This document shows positions 16,989-25,808 of a DNA stretch of 64,000 nt, piece after piece. Positions within the stretch are counted from its first letter, which is position 1. Every line of letters starts with the position of its first letter. Under the pieces are notes generated by a model. It did not search any database. It saw nothing but the letters and a program-made list of their open reading frames with translations, and was not told the DNA's origin. This DNA is from Acidimicrobiaceae bacterium (GTDB lineage: Bacteria > Actinomycetota > Acidimicrobiia > Acidimicrobiales > Ilumatobacteraceae). The position numbers were made by a program, and so were the translations under genes. Location of the stretch: positions 71,590 through 135,589 of the forward strand of contig JADKGZ010000012.1 of the NCBI GenBank assembly GCA_016722025.1, read 5' to 3'.

Positions 16989-18662
16989 ATGGGTTCGGGC
17001 GAAGAGCAGCTGGTCGAGGCAGTCAAAGAGCTCCGCCATGGCCGTACCGAGCTGCTGGATTCGCTGCTGACGCTGCACGCTCGAACCGCGACGGGTGACG
17101 GGGCGCTGCTCAGCCCCCCGCGCTCGTCGGGGCCCCACGGTGCGGCGGGCGACAGCGCCGAGGCGTGGGCCGATCGCACCATCCGCTGCATCTTCGACAT
17201 GGTCGGCGCCGGGCGGGGGGTGGAGGCACACATGGTCGCGACTGCAGCGGTGACCGCGTTCTGCGAGCTCGACGACGACGATCAACAGAGCCGCATCCTG
17301 GCTGCGGCGGCCGTCACCGGGCTCGGGGTGGGTGAGCTCAACCATGCCTTCGACCTTGCCGTCCGTTCGATGGTGCTGCTGTGGGGCGGGTTGCTGTCGC
17401 CCGACGCGGCAGCGTCGACCGCGAACAGCCTGGGCACGTTCTTCGATCGTCTCGGCGCGTGGGATCTCGCCATCGATCAGTTCGAGACCGCGTTGTCGAC
17501 GCTCGACCCCACCACCCACACCGGTGCCCTGCGCGCAGAGCTCACGATCGTCAACCTGGTGATGTGCCTGCACGAAGTGATCAGCGACGGTCGCGCCCTT
17601 CCGGAGGCGGACCGCGTGGCCCACGTCGACCGGCTGCACCAGCTGGCGACGCAGTTGCGCGGCCACGGCCCCAGCAGCACGGTGTGGTACGGCTCCCTGC
17701 TGGCCGACGCCTCGCTGGCGCTGGTCGAGGAGCGCTTCACCGATGCCGCGCTGGCGGCCGAACTGCTGGGAGCGGTGCGCGACAGCATGGTGGTTCGCGA
17801 GGAGTTGGCCTGGCGCCTGGCGGGAGCCGCCGCGATGCTGGGCGCGCAACGGCTCTCCGACGCCGATCACTGGGCCACCGCAGCGTTGCGGCTGGCCGAG
17901 CTCGGTGACGAGTTCCGCGTGCCCGATGTGCTGCGTCGGCGCGCCGCCATCAGGTGGGCACTGGGTGATCAGAGCGCAGCGTTCAGCGACTCGATGGCGG
18001 CGGTGGAAGCGATGGCTGCCACGCGCTCGGATCGCATCATCGGCCTTGCCGCAGGGCTGGCTCATCGAGCACGGCTCGAGCTGGTTCGTCGTGAGCTCAG
18101 CGACGTCTCGGCCTCGCTGGCCATCACCGCCGCGCGCGATCCGCTGACCGGGCTGGCCAATCGTCGAGGACTCGATGAAGTGATCAGCCTGCTGGCCCAG
18201 TCGCAGCAGCGAGCGTCGATGCTGGTGGTCGACATCGATCACTTCAAGCTGGTCAACGACACCTACGGGCACGATGCCGGCGACGAGGTGATCAAGGCGT
18301 GTGCCGAGCTGCTGCGCCAGGCGATCGGCCCAGCCGGCCTCATCGTGCGCCTCGGTGGCGACGAGTTCGTCGTGGTGCTGCCCGATGGCAAGGCGCAGCC
18401 GCACCGCATCGGGGAGACGGTCTGCGAAGGTGTGCGCGGGTACGGCTGGCACACGATTGCGGAGGGTCTGCGGGTCACCGTGTCGGTGGGTGCCGCAGTC
18501 GGTGCCGCTCGCGACCTGCGCGAGCTGATGGCGCGAGCCGACGGTGCTCTCTACGACGCCAAGCGCGCCGGGCGCAACGCGGTGGTGTCGGTGGATCGCC
18601 GGCAGGAGCCACGCGGCGACGATGTCTACGAGCACCTCGCCATCACTCGCCTCGATCGCTGA
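16989..18662 (+). CDS. GGDEF diguanylate cyclase with helical N-terminal domain
   Basis: A 557-aa cytoplasmic protein. Residues about 1-390 are all helical, TPR-like repeats without a membrane span. Residues about 395-550 are a GGDEF domain with DPLTGLANRRGLDE, VVDIDHFKLVND and an intact VRLGGDEFVVV signature. It therefore should make cyclic di-GMP. The ATG at 16989 has GGGGAG 7 nt upstream. The signal sensed by the helical domain is unknown. The protein at 47328 shares the same TPR-like plus GGDEF design and adds an EAL domain. Confidence 0.88.
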   Translation: MGSGEEQLVEAVKELRHGRTELLDSLLTLHARTATGDGALLSPPRSSGPHGAAGDSAEAWADRTIRCIFDMVGAGRGVEAHMVATAAVTAFCELDDDDQQSRILAAAAVTGLGVGELNHAFDLAVRSMVLLWGGLLSPDAAASTANSLGTFFDRLGAWDLAIDQFETALSTLDPTTHTGALRAELTIVNLVMCLHEVISDGRALPEADRVAHVDRLHQLATQLRGHGPSSTVWYGSLLADASLALVEERFTDAALAAELLGAVRDSMVVREELAWRLAGAAAMLGAQRLSDADHWATAALRLAELGDEFRVPDVLRRRAAIRWALGDQSAAFSDSMAAVEAMAATRSDRIIGLAAGLAHRARLELVRRELSDVSASLAITAARDPLTGLANRRGLDEVISLLAQSQQRASMLVVDIDHFKLVNDTYGHDAGDEVIKACAELLRQAIGPAGLIVRLGGDEFVVVLPDGKAQPHRIGETVCEGVRGYGWHTIAEGLRVTVSVGAAVGAARDLRELMARADGALYDAKRAGRNAVVSVDRRQEPRGDDVYEHLAITRLDR

Positions 18663-18683
18663 GAGGCCCCTCGCCGGCACCGG

Positions 18684-18689
18684 TACTCT
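18684..18689 (+). promoter_or_regulatory. -10 element, leaderless MFS gene
   Basis: TACTCT with a 6-nt gap to the ATG at 18696; no ribosome binding site. Confidence 0.5.
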
Positions 18690-18695
18690 CGCCGC

Positions 18696-19967
18696 ATGCA
18701 CACCGAGCCCGTCGCCGGCCCCTGGTCTCCGCTGCGGGTGCGTCTCTATCGCTGGCTGTGGATCGCCGGTCTGGTCTCGAACGTCGGCACTTTCATGCAC
18801 CTCGTGGCCGCCAACTGGACGATGGCCACGCTGTCCAGTTCGCCGACTCTCGTCAGCCTGGTGCAGGCCTCGTGGGCGGTGCCCGGCTTCCTGCTCGCAC
18901 TGCATGCAGGTGCGTTCGCCGACATGCTCGATCGGCGCACGTTCATCATCACCACCCAGGTGGCGGCGTTGCTGGTAGCTGCTGCGTTGGCAGTCGCGCA
19001 GGGTGCAGGGTGGATGTCGCCGTGGGTGCTGCTGGTGGGCACGTTTCTGGAGTCGGTGGCGCTCACGTTCGCCGCGCCGGCGTTCATGGCGCTCACTCCC
19101 GAGCTGGTGGACGCACGCATGCTGCCGCAGGCGATCGGGCTCGACGGGATCTCGCGCAATGCCGCCCAGACGCTGGGACCGGCGTTCGCAGGCGGGGTGA
19201 TCGCGCTCACTGGCCCGGGCGGTGTGTTCGCGCTGAACGCGATGTCGTTCGTCGGCGTCGTCATCGTGGTCAACGGGTACCGGGATGGGCCCGCGCGGGG
19301 TGCACGCCCTGCGGCCGTCGGCGGTGCCATCGGCGAGGGTGTGCGCCATGTGGTGGGCCATGCCTCGTTGCGTCGCCCGGTGATCCGACTTGCCACGATG
19401 ACAACGGTGGGCGCCGGGTTGGCCGCGGTGATGCCGCTGGTCGCTCGCGAGCGGCTGCATGTCTCACCCACCGGATTCGGTGTGCTGGCAGCGTCGCTCG
19501 GCCTCGGGTCGGTGAGCGCGGTGTGGCTGATGCCACGTATGGGGGCGGCGCAGCACCCCGAGCGCGCGCTGTTCTGCTCTGCTGTGGTGTGGTCGGGAGG
19601 CACCGCGCTGTTCGCCGGCGCCGGCGTGTTGTGGGTGGGGTCGATCGGGTTGCTGCTGGCGGGCGGCGGCACGATGGGCGTGCTGAACGTGCTGTTCTCC
19701 AACTACACCCTGCAACTGTCTTCGTGGATGCGCGGTCGCGGCTCCGCCATCGCGATGCTCATGGTCTGGCTGGGCACCTCCATCGGCGCGGTGGGGTGGG
19801 GAGTCCTCGCGTCGGGCATCGGGGTGCGCGACTCGCTGCTCGCGGCGGCGGCGGTGAACCTGGTCGTAGCGGCGCTGGCACCGGCGTTGCTGCCGGTGCG
19901 TGGCTACTCGGGTCCGTCGCCGTCGGTTGCCTCGTCGGTGCTCGACTCCGGCTCGTCGGGGTCGTAG
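18696..19967 (+). CDS. MFS transporter, MFS_3 (EntS-like) family
   Basis: A 423-aa membrane protein with about 12 hydrophobic spans, starting after a short cytoplasmic N terminus (SPLRVRLYRWLWIAGLVSNV). The first-loop motif GAFADMLDRR and the segment ITTQVAALLVAAALAV fit the MFS_3 family, which includes the enterobactin exporter EntS and drug exporters. It is likely a proton-driven exporter in the plasma membrane; the substrate is unknown. Its 3' end overlaps the convergent helicase gene by 64 nt, where both frames stay open. Confidence 0.87.
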   Translation: MHTEPVAGPWSPLRVRLYRWLWIAGLVSNVGTFMHLVAANWTMATLSSSPTLVSLVQASWAVPGFLLALHAGAFADMLDRRTFIITTQVAALLVAAALAVAQGAGWMSPWVLLVGTFLESVALTFAAPAFMALTPELVDARMLPQAIGLDGISRNAAQTLGPAFAGGVIALTGPGGVFALNAMSFVGVVIVVNGYRDGPARGARPAAVGGAIGEGVRHVVGHASLRRPVIRLATMTTVGAGLAAVMPLVARERLHVSPTGFGVLAASLGLGSVSAVWLMPRMGAAQHPERALFCSAVVWSGGTALFAGAGVLWVGSIGLLLAGGGTMGVLNVLFSNYTLQLSSWMRGRGSAIAMLMVWLGTSIGAVGWGVLASGIGVRDSLLAAAAVNLVVAALAPALLPVRGYSGPSPSVASSVLDSGSSGS

Positions 19968-22465
19968 GCGCCCAACTGCTCGAGCACCAGTGCGGGGGCG
20001 CCTTCGTCGAGCGCTGCCGCGAGGTCGACCGTGGCCACGAACCGCCAGCCGCCGTCGCCGTCGGGGTCGACCAGCTGCTGTGTGATCACCCATCGCTGCG
20101 GCTGCTCGAGCAACGAGAAGTTCACGGCTGCGCGCGCGTCGGCATCGATGCACAGCGAGTCGTGAGCGTGCCAGTACGGCGCCATCGCAGTGCTCAAGCG
20201 CTCGCTGCTCCACCCGCTGCGTTCGGCGAGCACCGTGTACGACCGACGTGCCAGCAGCTCCACCCACCCGAAGGCAGCGGTGCGCACGGCCGTGCGCCAT
20301 GCCGGAGGAGGCCCGGCCCGGCCGACGCTGAGTGCCTCGGGAGCAACGTGCTCGTGCACCGGCTTGCCTGCCAGGAGCGCCCATTCGTCGAGCAACGTGG
20401 CATCGGTAGCGCGGATCAGCGCTCCCAACCACTCGACCACGTCCTCCAGCCCGTCGGAGTACACGTCGTCGGGGAGCGACCGGTCGAGGGTGCGCCACGC
20501 GTCGGTGAGGTAGCGCAGCACCAGGCCTTCGCTGCGCTCGAGCCGGTAGCGGCGCACGAACGTGGCGAAGCTGTCGCCGCCCTCCAGCATCTCGCGCAGG
20601 ATCGACTTGGGTGCCGGGAGCTCGTGGATCCAGGGGTGGTGCTGGTGGTAGGCGTGGAAGCAGTCGTCGAGCAGTTCCGCCAGCGGCTTTGGCCAGGTGA
20701 TCGTGTCGAGCTGCTCCATCCGTTCCTCGTAGGGCATGCCCTCCGACTTCAGTCGCGCGACCGCCACACCTTTGGCAGCGTTCTGCTGGGCGTAGAGGAT
20801 CTGGCGCGGGTCGTCGAGCACCGCCTCGATCACGCTGACGACGTCGAGCAGGTACGCGGGATCGTCGCGATCGAAGGTGGCGATCACTTCGATGGCGAAG
20901 GGAGTGAGCGGCGCCGAGAACCGCAGCGCAGCGCGCTCGTCACTGCCCTCCACCAACGAGCCGACGCGCACGCCCTGACAGCGGCCACTCGCGTCGCGAA
21001 CGCGCTCCGCGACGCCGGCGGCCTCCAGGCTGCGATAGACGGCGATCGCGCGCTTCTTGTGCTGTCGCCGCTTCGCTGGCGCGTCGTGGTTGGTGCGCAG
21101 CAGGTGCTTCAGTGCGCTGGGGCCGTCGGGCCGCCCGAGCACGCCGGCCACCAGATCGGCGGTCACGCGGAACCGGGAGACGAGCGGCTCGGGGCGAGCA
21201 GCGATGATGCGGTGCATGGCCGCCTCGTCGTAGTTGACGAAGCCCTCCGGCACCTTGGCCTTGCCGGCCTTGCGTCGCGCCTTGGGGTCGTCGCCTGCCT
21301 TCGCCAGGGCGCGTGTGTTCTCGATCACGTGGTCGGGTGCCTGCACCCACACGTGGCCGTCGGGGTCGAACCCGGGTCGCCCTGCGCGGCCGGCCAGCTG
21401 GTGGAACTCGCGCACGCTGAACTGGCGCACGCGATTGCCGTCGAACTTGGTGAGTGCTGTCATCAGCACGGTGCGGATGGGGATGTTGACGCCCACCCCG
21501 AGGGTGTCGGTGCCGCAGATCACCGGCAGCAGACCTTCACCTGCCAGGCGTTCGACGAGGCGCCGGTAGCGAGGCAGCATGCCCGCGTGGTGCACGCCGA
21601 CGCCGTTGCGGATGAGCCGGTCGAGCGTCTCGCCGAAACCGCGCCCCATCTTCACGCCCGCCATGGCAGTGGCGATGGCCTCGCGCTGCGCACGAGTGGT
21701 GACGTTGGTGCTCACCAGGCCCTGGGCGCGCTCGATGGCGGCGGCCTGGTTGGCGTGCACCACGTAGACGGGGCTGAGGCCGTCGCGCACCGCGTCGAGC
21801 ACGCTGTCGGGAACCGACGTCATCCGCCATTGGTGGTACAGCGGAGTGGGTCGATCGACGGAGGTGACCTCGCTGACGCTGCGGCCCGACCGCTGGTGCA
21901 GGTCGGTGGTGATCGCGCTCATGTCGCCCAGCGTCGCCGAGGCGAGCAGCATCTGGCAGTCGGTGAGCTCGAGCAACGGCACCTGCCACGCCCAGCCGCG
22001 GTCGGCGTCGGCGTAGTAGTGGAACTCGTCGAGGCAGGCGAAGCCGAAGTCGCTGGCTGCGCCCCGTGCGAGCGCGTTGTTGGCGAGCACTTCGGCGGTG
22101 CACACCAGAACCGGCGCGTCGGAGTTGATCGAGGCGTCGCCGGTGGCGAGGCCCACCTGCTGTGCACCCAGCAGGTCGACGAGGTCGAAGAACTTCTCCG
22201 CGACGAGCGCCTTGATCGGAGCCGTCCACACCGCGCGCCGTCGGTCGTTGAGTGCCAGCAGCACGCCGGCAATGGCGACCAGGCTCTTCCCCGATCCGGT
22301 CGGTGTGGCCAGCACGACGTGCTCGCCGGCAGCGAGGGCCAGCGCGGCCTCCTCCTGGTGCGAGTACAGCGGCCGGCCGCCGGCGGTGGCCCACTCGGCG
22401 AACGCATCCAGCACCAGCGAGGGGTCGCTGCCGACGGGTGGGAGAAGATCGGTCAGCGCAGACAT
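19904..22465 (-). CDS. DEAD/DEAH-box helicase, Ski2-like with DUF3516-type C terminus
   Basis: An 853-aa superfamily 2 helicase. Walker A is TPTGSGKS near residue 45, the Walker B box is DEFHYY, motif III is SATLGD and motif VI is QLAGRAGRPGFD. The C-terminal ~350 residues match the domain found on actinobacterial Ski2-like helicases (DUF3516). These proteins are presumed RNA or DNA helicases in RNA turnover or repair. The DEFH box replaces the usual DExH valine or cysteine position. The ATG at 22465 was chosen because the domain begins there and the 82 codons upstream look like noise. Confidence 0.87.
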   Translation of the reverse strand: MSALTDLLPPVGSDPSLVLDAFAEWATAGGRPLYSHQEEAALALAAGEHVVLATPTGSGKSLVAIAGVLLALNDRRRAVWTAPIKALVAEKFFDLVDLLGAQQVGLATGDASINSDAPVLVCTAEVLANNALARGAASDFGFACLDEFHYYADADRGWAWQVPLLELTDCQMLLASATLGDMSAITTDLHQRSGRSVSEVTSVDRPTPLYHQWRMTSVPDSVLDAVRDGLSPVYVVHANQAAAIERAQGLVSTNVTTRAQREAIATAMAGVKMGRGFGETLDRLIRNGVGVHHAGMLPRYRRLVERLAGEGLLPVICGTDTLGVGVNIPIRTVLMTALTKFDGNRVRQFSVREFHQLAGRAGRPGFDPDGHVWVQAPDHVIENTRALAKAGDDPKARRKAGKAKVPEGFVNYDEAAMHRIIAARPEPLVSRFRVTADLVAGVLGRPDGPSALKHLLRTNHDAPAKRRQHKKRAIAVYRSLEAAGVAERVRDASGRCQGVRVGSLVEGSDERAALRFSAPLTPFAIEVIATFDRDDPAYLLDVVSVIEAVLDDPRQILYAQQNAAKGVAVARLKSEGMPYEERMEQLDTITWPKPLAELLDDCFHAYHQHHPWIHELPAPKSILREMLEGGDSFATFVRRYRLERSEGLVLRYLTDAWRTLDRSLPDDVYSDGLEDVVEWLGALIRATDATLLDEWALLAGKPVHEHVAPEALSVGRAGPPPAWRTAVRTAAFGWVELLARRSYTVLAERSGWSSERLSTAMAPYWHAHDSLCIDADARAAVNFSLLEQPQRWVITQQLVDPDGDGGWRFVATVDLAAALDEGAPALVLEQLGAYDPDEPESSTDEATDGDGPE

Positions 22466-22547
22466 GTCGCCTGCCAGTGTGGCGCGCCGCGGGTCGGGTC
22501 GTGTGCGCCGGGTGTATCTGCGCGGCGTGGGCCGGCTCACTGTGAGC

Positions 22548-23399
22548 ATGACGTTGTCGGAGGACGGGTGGAGCGACTGGGCTGGTGTCGACGGGTATTC
22601 GGGTTTCCGGGTCGCAGCACCCGACGGGCAGGTGGAGATGGCGCAGGTCGGGCGCAAGGACTTCTGCGTCGGCACCAGGTTCGTGTTCGCGCACCGAGGC
22701 ACCCTCGACAAGCTGCAGCGGTCGCTGGAGGCCAGGCATCACCCGCCCGACGCGGCGGCCGAGATGGTGAACAGAGCCCGCACGTTCGAGGTCGATCGCT
22801 CGCTGACCGATCTCGCCTCTGTCCCCAAGTTCATGTCCTGGTTCGAGATGCCGTACGGGCGGCACACCCTGGCGGCGATGATCCACGACCGGTTGATCAC
22901 CGACGGTGACCCGAACACCGGAGCGCTCGGGAGCGACACCCTCTCCGACACGTTCTTTCGTGAGATGCTGGCCGTTGCCGGCGTGCCGGTGTTCAAGCGC
23001 TGGCTGATGTGGGCCGCCGTGGCAATGCGTACTCGGTGGGCGGCCGGTGGTTGGCGACGGACGAAGATGGTCGTCTGGGCGGTGCTCGCGGTGTTGGGCA
23101 ACGTGTTCGTCATCGCGGCCGCCGGCCAGGGACTGTTCGGGTGGGGCAACCTGCTCGGCTTCTCGCCGCTCGGGTTGCTGGCGATCGTGGCCGTTCTGCC
23201 GTTCGCTGCAGGCTGGCTGTGGGGCAAGCAGTTCGGCGCCAGCGTGGTCACCGCGGCAGGGGGTGCCTGGCTCATCCCGGCGGCGGCCATCGTGCTCGTC
23301 GGCCTGCTGTGCTACATCGTCCTGGAGGGCCTCATCACACTGTGCTGCGCTCGCCGGGCAGATCGAGGTGAAGAGTCCTGGGATCCTCCGCCGCCGTGA
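22548..23399 (+). CDS. DUF1353 domain protein with C-terminal membrane spans
   Basis: A 283-aa protein. The first half carries the DUF1353 core: DRSLTDLASVPKFMSWF followed by an IHDRL motif, seen in phage and bacterial proteins of unknown biochemical role. The second half has three or four hydrophobic spans (about residues 180-270), which would anchor it in the membrane. It ends in a short Pro-rich cytoplasmic tail. The start could be the ATG at 22548 or the GTG two codons earlier. It is divergent from the helicase. No function is proposed. Confidence 0.7.
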   Translation: MTLSEDGWSDWAGVDGYSGFRVAAPDGQVEMAQVGRKDFCVGTRFVFAHRGTLDKLQRSLEARHHPPDAAAEMVNRARTFEVDRSLTDLASVPKFMSWFEMPYGRHTLAAMIHDRLITDGDPNTGALGSDTLSDTFFREMLAVAGVPVFKRWLMWAAVAMRTRWAAGGWRRTKMVVWAVLAVLGNVFVIAAAGQGLFGWGNLLGFSPLGLLAIVAVLPFAAGWLWGKQFGASVVTAAGGAWLIPAAAIVLVGLLCYIVLEGLITLCCARRADRGEESWDPPPP

Positions 23400-23429
23400 C
23401 GTCGCCCAACGTCCGGCTCGGGCCGGCGG

Positions 23430-23882
23430 TCAGTTGCAGTCGGCGCAGGTTCCCACCACGTCGAGCCGGTGCCCGGAAGCGCGAAAGCCGGTATCGCTGA
23501 TGGCGTTCCCCAGCACGGTCTCGATGCTGCGCTCGGCGCGCGACGAGACGACGAAGTCGTCGACGCGGCCGCAACTGACGCAGATGAGGTGGTGGTGGTG
23601 GCCCATCAGGTCTTCCGCCAGCTCGAAGCGCGCCCGATCGTCGCTGCTCACCACCTTCTGCACCACGCCGACTTCCTCCAGCATGGCGAGGTTTCGATAC
23701 ACAGAGCTCTGCGTGAGCTTGGGTCGCGCTTCCAGCAGGTCGGGGATGGTGGCGGGGCGACCGGTTGACGCGAGCAGCTCGACGAGCTCGCGCCGCCCGG
23801 AGGTGTACCGCTGGTCGGCGACGCGGAGCCGCGCTGCCGCCGCGTCGTGCACCTGTCCGAGGTCGATGGAGGCTCCAGTCAC
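23430..23882 (-). CDS. zur: Fur-family zinc uptake regulator
   Basis: A 150-aa Fur-family repressor. The winged helix covers residues about 20-85 (KLTQSSVYRNLAMLEEVGVV) and the dimer/metal domain follows with HHHHLICVSCG and a C-terminal CADC, the structural Cys4 zinc site. Its divergent neighbours are ZnuABC, so Zur is favoured over Fur or Nur. It would use zinc as corepressor and bind between the two transcription units. The start is a GTG with a TACGCT hexamer 7 nt upstream, which suggests leaderless transcription. Confidence 0.88.
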   Translation of the reverse strand: MTGASIDLGQVHDAAAARLRVADQRYTSGRRELVELLASTGRPATIPDLLEARPKLTQSSVYRNLAMLEEVGVVQKVVSSDDRARFELAEDLMGHHHHLICVSCGRVDDFVVSSRAERSIETVLGNAISDTGFRASGHRLDVVGTCADCN

Positions 23883-23889
23883 GCGCGGC

Positions 23890-23895
23890 AGCGTA
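23890..23895 (-). promoter_or_regulatory. -10 element, leaderless zur
   Basis: TACGCT on the minus strand, 7 nt before the GTG at 23882. Confidence 0.45.
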
Positions 23896-23930
23896 ACGCG
23901 GAACAGGAACTGATAGGAATGGGTGCTCGG

Positions 23931-23949
23931 AATGGGAACAGTTCTCGTT
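23931..23949. promoter_or_regulatory. candidate Zur box
   Basis: A 19-bp imperfect palindrome with centre GGAACAGTTC; 7 of 9 pairs match. It lies immediately upstream of the znuA -10 hexamer, where bound Zur would occlude RNA polymerase. The sequence is only loosely like the AT-rich actinobacterial Zur consensus, so the match is positional. Confidence 0.5.
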
Positions 23950-23957
23950 GGGCGTGG

Positions 23958-23963
23958 TAGTAT
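23958..23963 (+). promoter_or_regulatory. -10 element, leaderless znuA
   Basis: TAGTAT with exactly 6 nt to the ATG at 23970; no Shine-Dalgarno sequence. Confidence 0.6.
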
Positions 23964-23969
23964 TCAAGA

Positions 23970-24926
23970 ATGTTTCCTATTCAACTGAAGTGCGAGTCAG
24001 CTCGCCGAGCGACTGTGGGTCTCGCGGCCTTGGTCGCCGTGGCGTCCGTCATCGCCGGTTGCGGCACCGATTCGTCGGGCGACAGTGCCAACGGCGGTGA
24101 TCGCACGACCATCGTCGTCACCTACTCGGTGCTCGGGTCGTTGGTCAGCGACGCCGTGGGCGACAACGCCGACGTGGTCGTGCTGATCCCCAACGGCTCC
24201 GATCCTCATGAGTGGGAGCCGTCGGCCAAGGACATCGAACGGCTGAACAACGCCGACCTCATCGTGCGCAACGGCCTCGACCTCGAAGGTGGGGTGCTCG
24301 ACGTGCTGAACCTGGCGCAGGAGGATGGCGTGCCGACGTTCGTGGCGTCGGACCACATCACCGTGCGCCTGGTCGGGGAAGGGGAGGGCCTGCCCACGGG
24401 CGACCCGGATCAGGAGGTGGGAGCACAGGACCCGCACCTGTGGATGGACCCGCTGACGTTGAAGGATGCGATGGTTGCGCTCGGCCCGGTGCTGGTCGCG
24501 CAGGGCATCGACGCCACGGAAGGCATCGCCGCGGTGGTGGCCGGGCTCGAGGAACTGGACGGCGAGGTGACCGACATCCTCGCGGCCGTGCCGGTGGCGA
24601 ACCGCAAGCTGGTCACCGGCCACGAGTCGCTGGGCTACTTCGCCGCCCGCTACGGGTTCCAGTTGGTGGGCGCGATCATCCCCGGTCTCACCACGCAGGC
24701 CGGGGTGTCGGCGGAGGCGCTCGCGCGGCTCACCGAGGCAATCGACGCGCAACAAGTGAAGGCCGTCTTCACCGAGATCGGCACCCCCACGCAGGTTGCG
24801 GAGGCGATCGCCGAGGAGACCGGCGTGAAGGTGGTCGACCTGGCGTCGCACAACCTGCCCGACGACGGCACGTACTCGTCGTTCCTGCTCGGCAACGCGA
24901 GGAAGGTTGCAGCCGCACTTGCCTAG
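23970..24926 (+). CDS. znuA: zinc ABC transporter substrate-binding lipoprotein
   Basis: A 318-aa cluster A-I metal-binding protein. The N terminus is a lipoprotein signal: positive start, hydrophobic core LAALVAVASVIAG and lipobox cysteine at residue 31. Ligand histidines are visible in NGSDPHEWEPS, QDPHLWMDP and VTGHESLGYF, with an acidic fourth ligand in the C-terminal lobe. It captures Zn(II), or possibly Mn(II), outside the membrane and delivers it to the permease. It is the first gene of znuABC, probably leaderless and repressed by the adjacent Zur. It lacks the long His-rich loop of Gram-negative ZnuA; instead the ATPase has a His-rich tail. Confidence 0.9.
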   Translation: MFPIQLKCESARRATVGLAALVAVASVIAGCGTDSSGDSANGGDRTTIVVTYSVLGSLVSDAVGDNADVVVLIPNGSDPHEWEPSAKDIERLNNADLIVRNGLDLEGGVLDVLNLAQEDGVPTFVASDHITVRLVGEGEGLPTGDPDQEVGAQDPHLWMDPLTLKDAMVALGPVLVAQGIDATEGIAAVVAGLEELDGEVTDILAAVPVANRKLVTGHESLGYFAARYGFQLVGAIIPGLTTQAGVSAEALARLTEAIDAQQVKAVFTEIGTPTQVAEAIAEETGVKVVDLASHNLPDDGTYSSFLLGNARKVAAALA

Positions 24927-24941
24927 GCTGAGCGCTCCCGT

Positions 24942-25808
24942 ATGTCCACCTGGTTGATCGCACCCTTCTCCAACAACGAGTTCATGCGCAACGCGCTGGT
25001 GGCCGGCATCCTCGTGTCGGTGCTGTGCGCAGTTGCCGGCACGTTCGTGGTGCTCCGCGGCCTCGCCTTCATCGGCGATGCGTTGGCGCACGGCGTGCTG
25101 CCGGGCGTGGCGGGTGCGCTGTTGCTGGGCGTACCAGGCATGCTGGGCGCCGCAGTGGGCTCGGCGGTGATGATCGTCGGGGTCAGCTTCGTCACCAACC
25201 GCTCTGGGCTCTCATCCGATACGGCCATCGGCCTGCTGTTCGTGGGCATGTTGGCGCTGGGCGTCATCATGGTCTCGCGCACCGACTCGTTCAACGGCGA
25301 CATCGTGCGCATCCTGTTCGGTGAGATCCTGGGCATCCGTCCTCGCAACATCGCGGTGCTGGCAGTGGCCGCAGTCGTCGTCGCGGCCGGCGTGGCGATG
25401 CTGTACCGCCCGTTCCTGCTGCTGTGCTTCGACCCCGAGCAGGCCGACGTCTCGGGCTTCCCCGCCCGTCGCTACCACGCGATCATGCTGGTGATGGTGG
25501 CCACCACGGTGGTCGTCAGCTTCCAGGCGGTCGGCACGCTGCTGGTGTTCGGCATGCTCATCGCCCCGGCCAGTGCCGGCGCACTGCTGGCGCGGCGGAT
25601 CTGGGCGATGATCGCATGGGCGGCCGGTATCGGGGCCTCGTCGGTGTACGCCGGCCTCCTGCTCAGCTACCACTACGACCTGTCGGCCGGCGCCACCGTC
25701 GTCTTCGTCACCGTGTGTGCGTTCTTCGTCGTGCTCGTCGTGCAACTCACCCGGCAGTCCGTGAGCAGGCAGCGACTCAGCCGCGCGCGTGGGATCGGCG
25801 TCTCGTGA
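24942..25808 (+). CDS. znuB: zinc ABC transporter permease
   Basis: A 288-aa ABC-3 family permease with about eight transmembrane segments. The family motif FVVLRGLAFIGDALAHGVLPG is followed by SGLSSDTAIGLLF and the coupling-region segment near residue 210. It forms the membrane channel for the metal delivered by the lipoprotein. The start lies 15 nt after the znuA stop. Its TGA overlaps the GTG of the ATPase by three bases, so the two are translationally coupled. Confidence 0.9.
   Translation: MSTWLIAPFSNNEFMRNALVAGILVSVLCAVAGTFVVLRGLAFIGDALAHGVLPGVAGALLLGVPGMLGAAVGSAVMIVGVSFVTNRSGLSSDTAIGLLFVGMLALGVIMVSRTDSFNGDIVRILFGEILGIRPRNIAVLAVAAVVVAAGVAMLYRPFLLLCFDPEQADVSGFPARRYHAIMLVMVATTVVVSFQAVGTLLVFGMLIAPASAGALLARRIWAMIAWAAGIGASSVYAGLLLSYHYDLSAGATVVFVTVCAFFVVLVVQLTRQSVSRQRLSRARGIGVS

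Noticed and set aside
18299..22909. A 1536-codon open frame on the plus strand
   Set aside because: It is Arg/Ala/His-rich antisense of the helicase and an off-frame reading of the MFS and cyclase genes; the real genes have full family motifs on their own frames.
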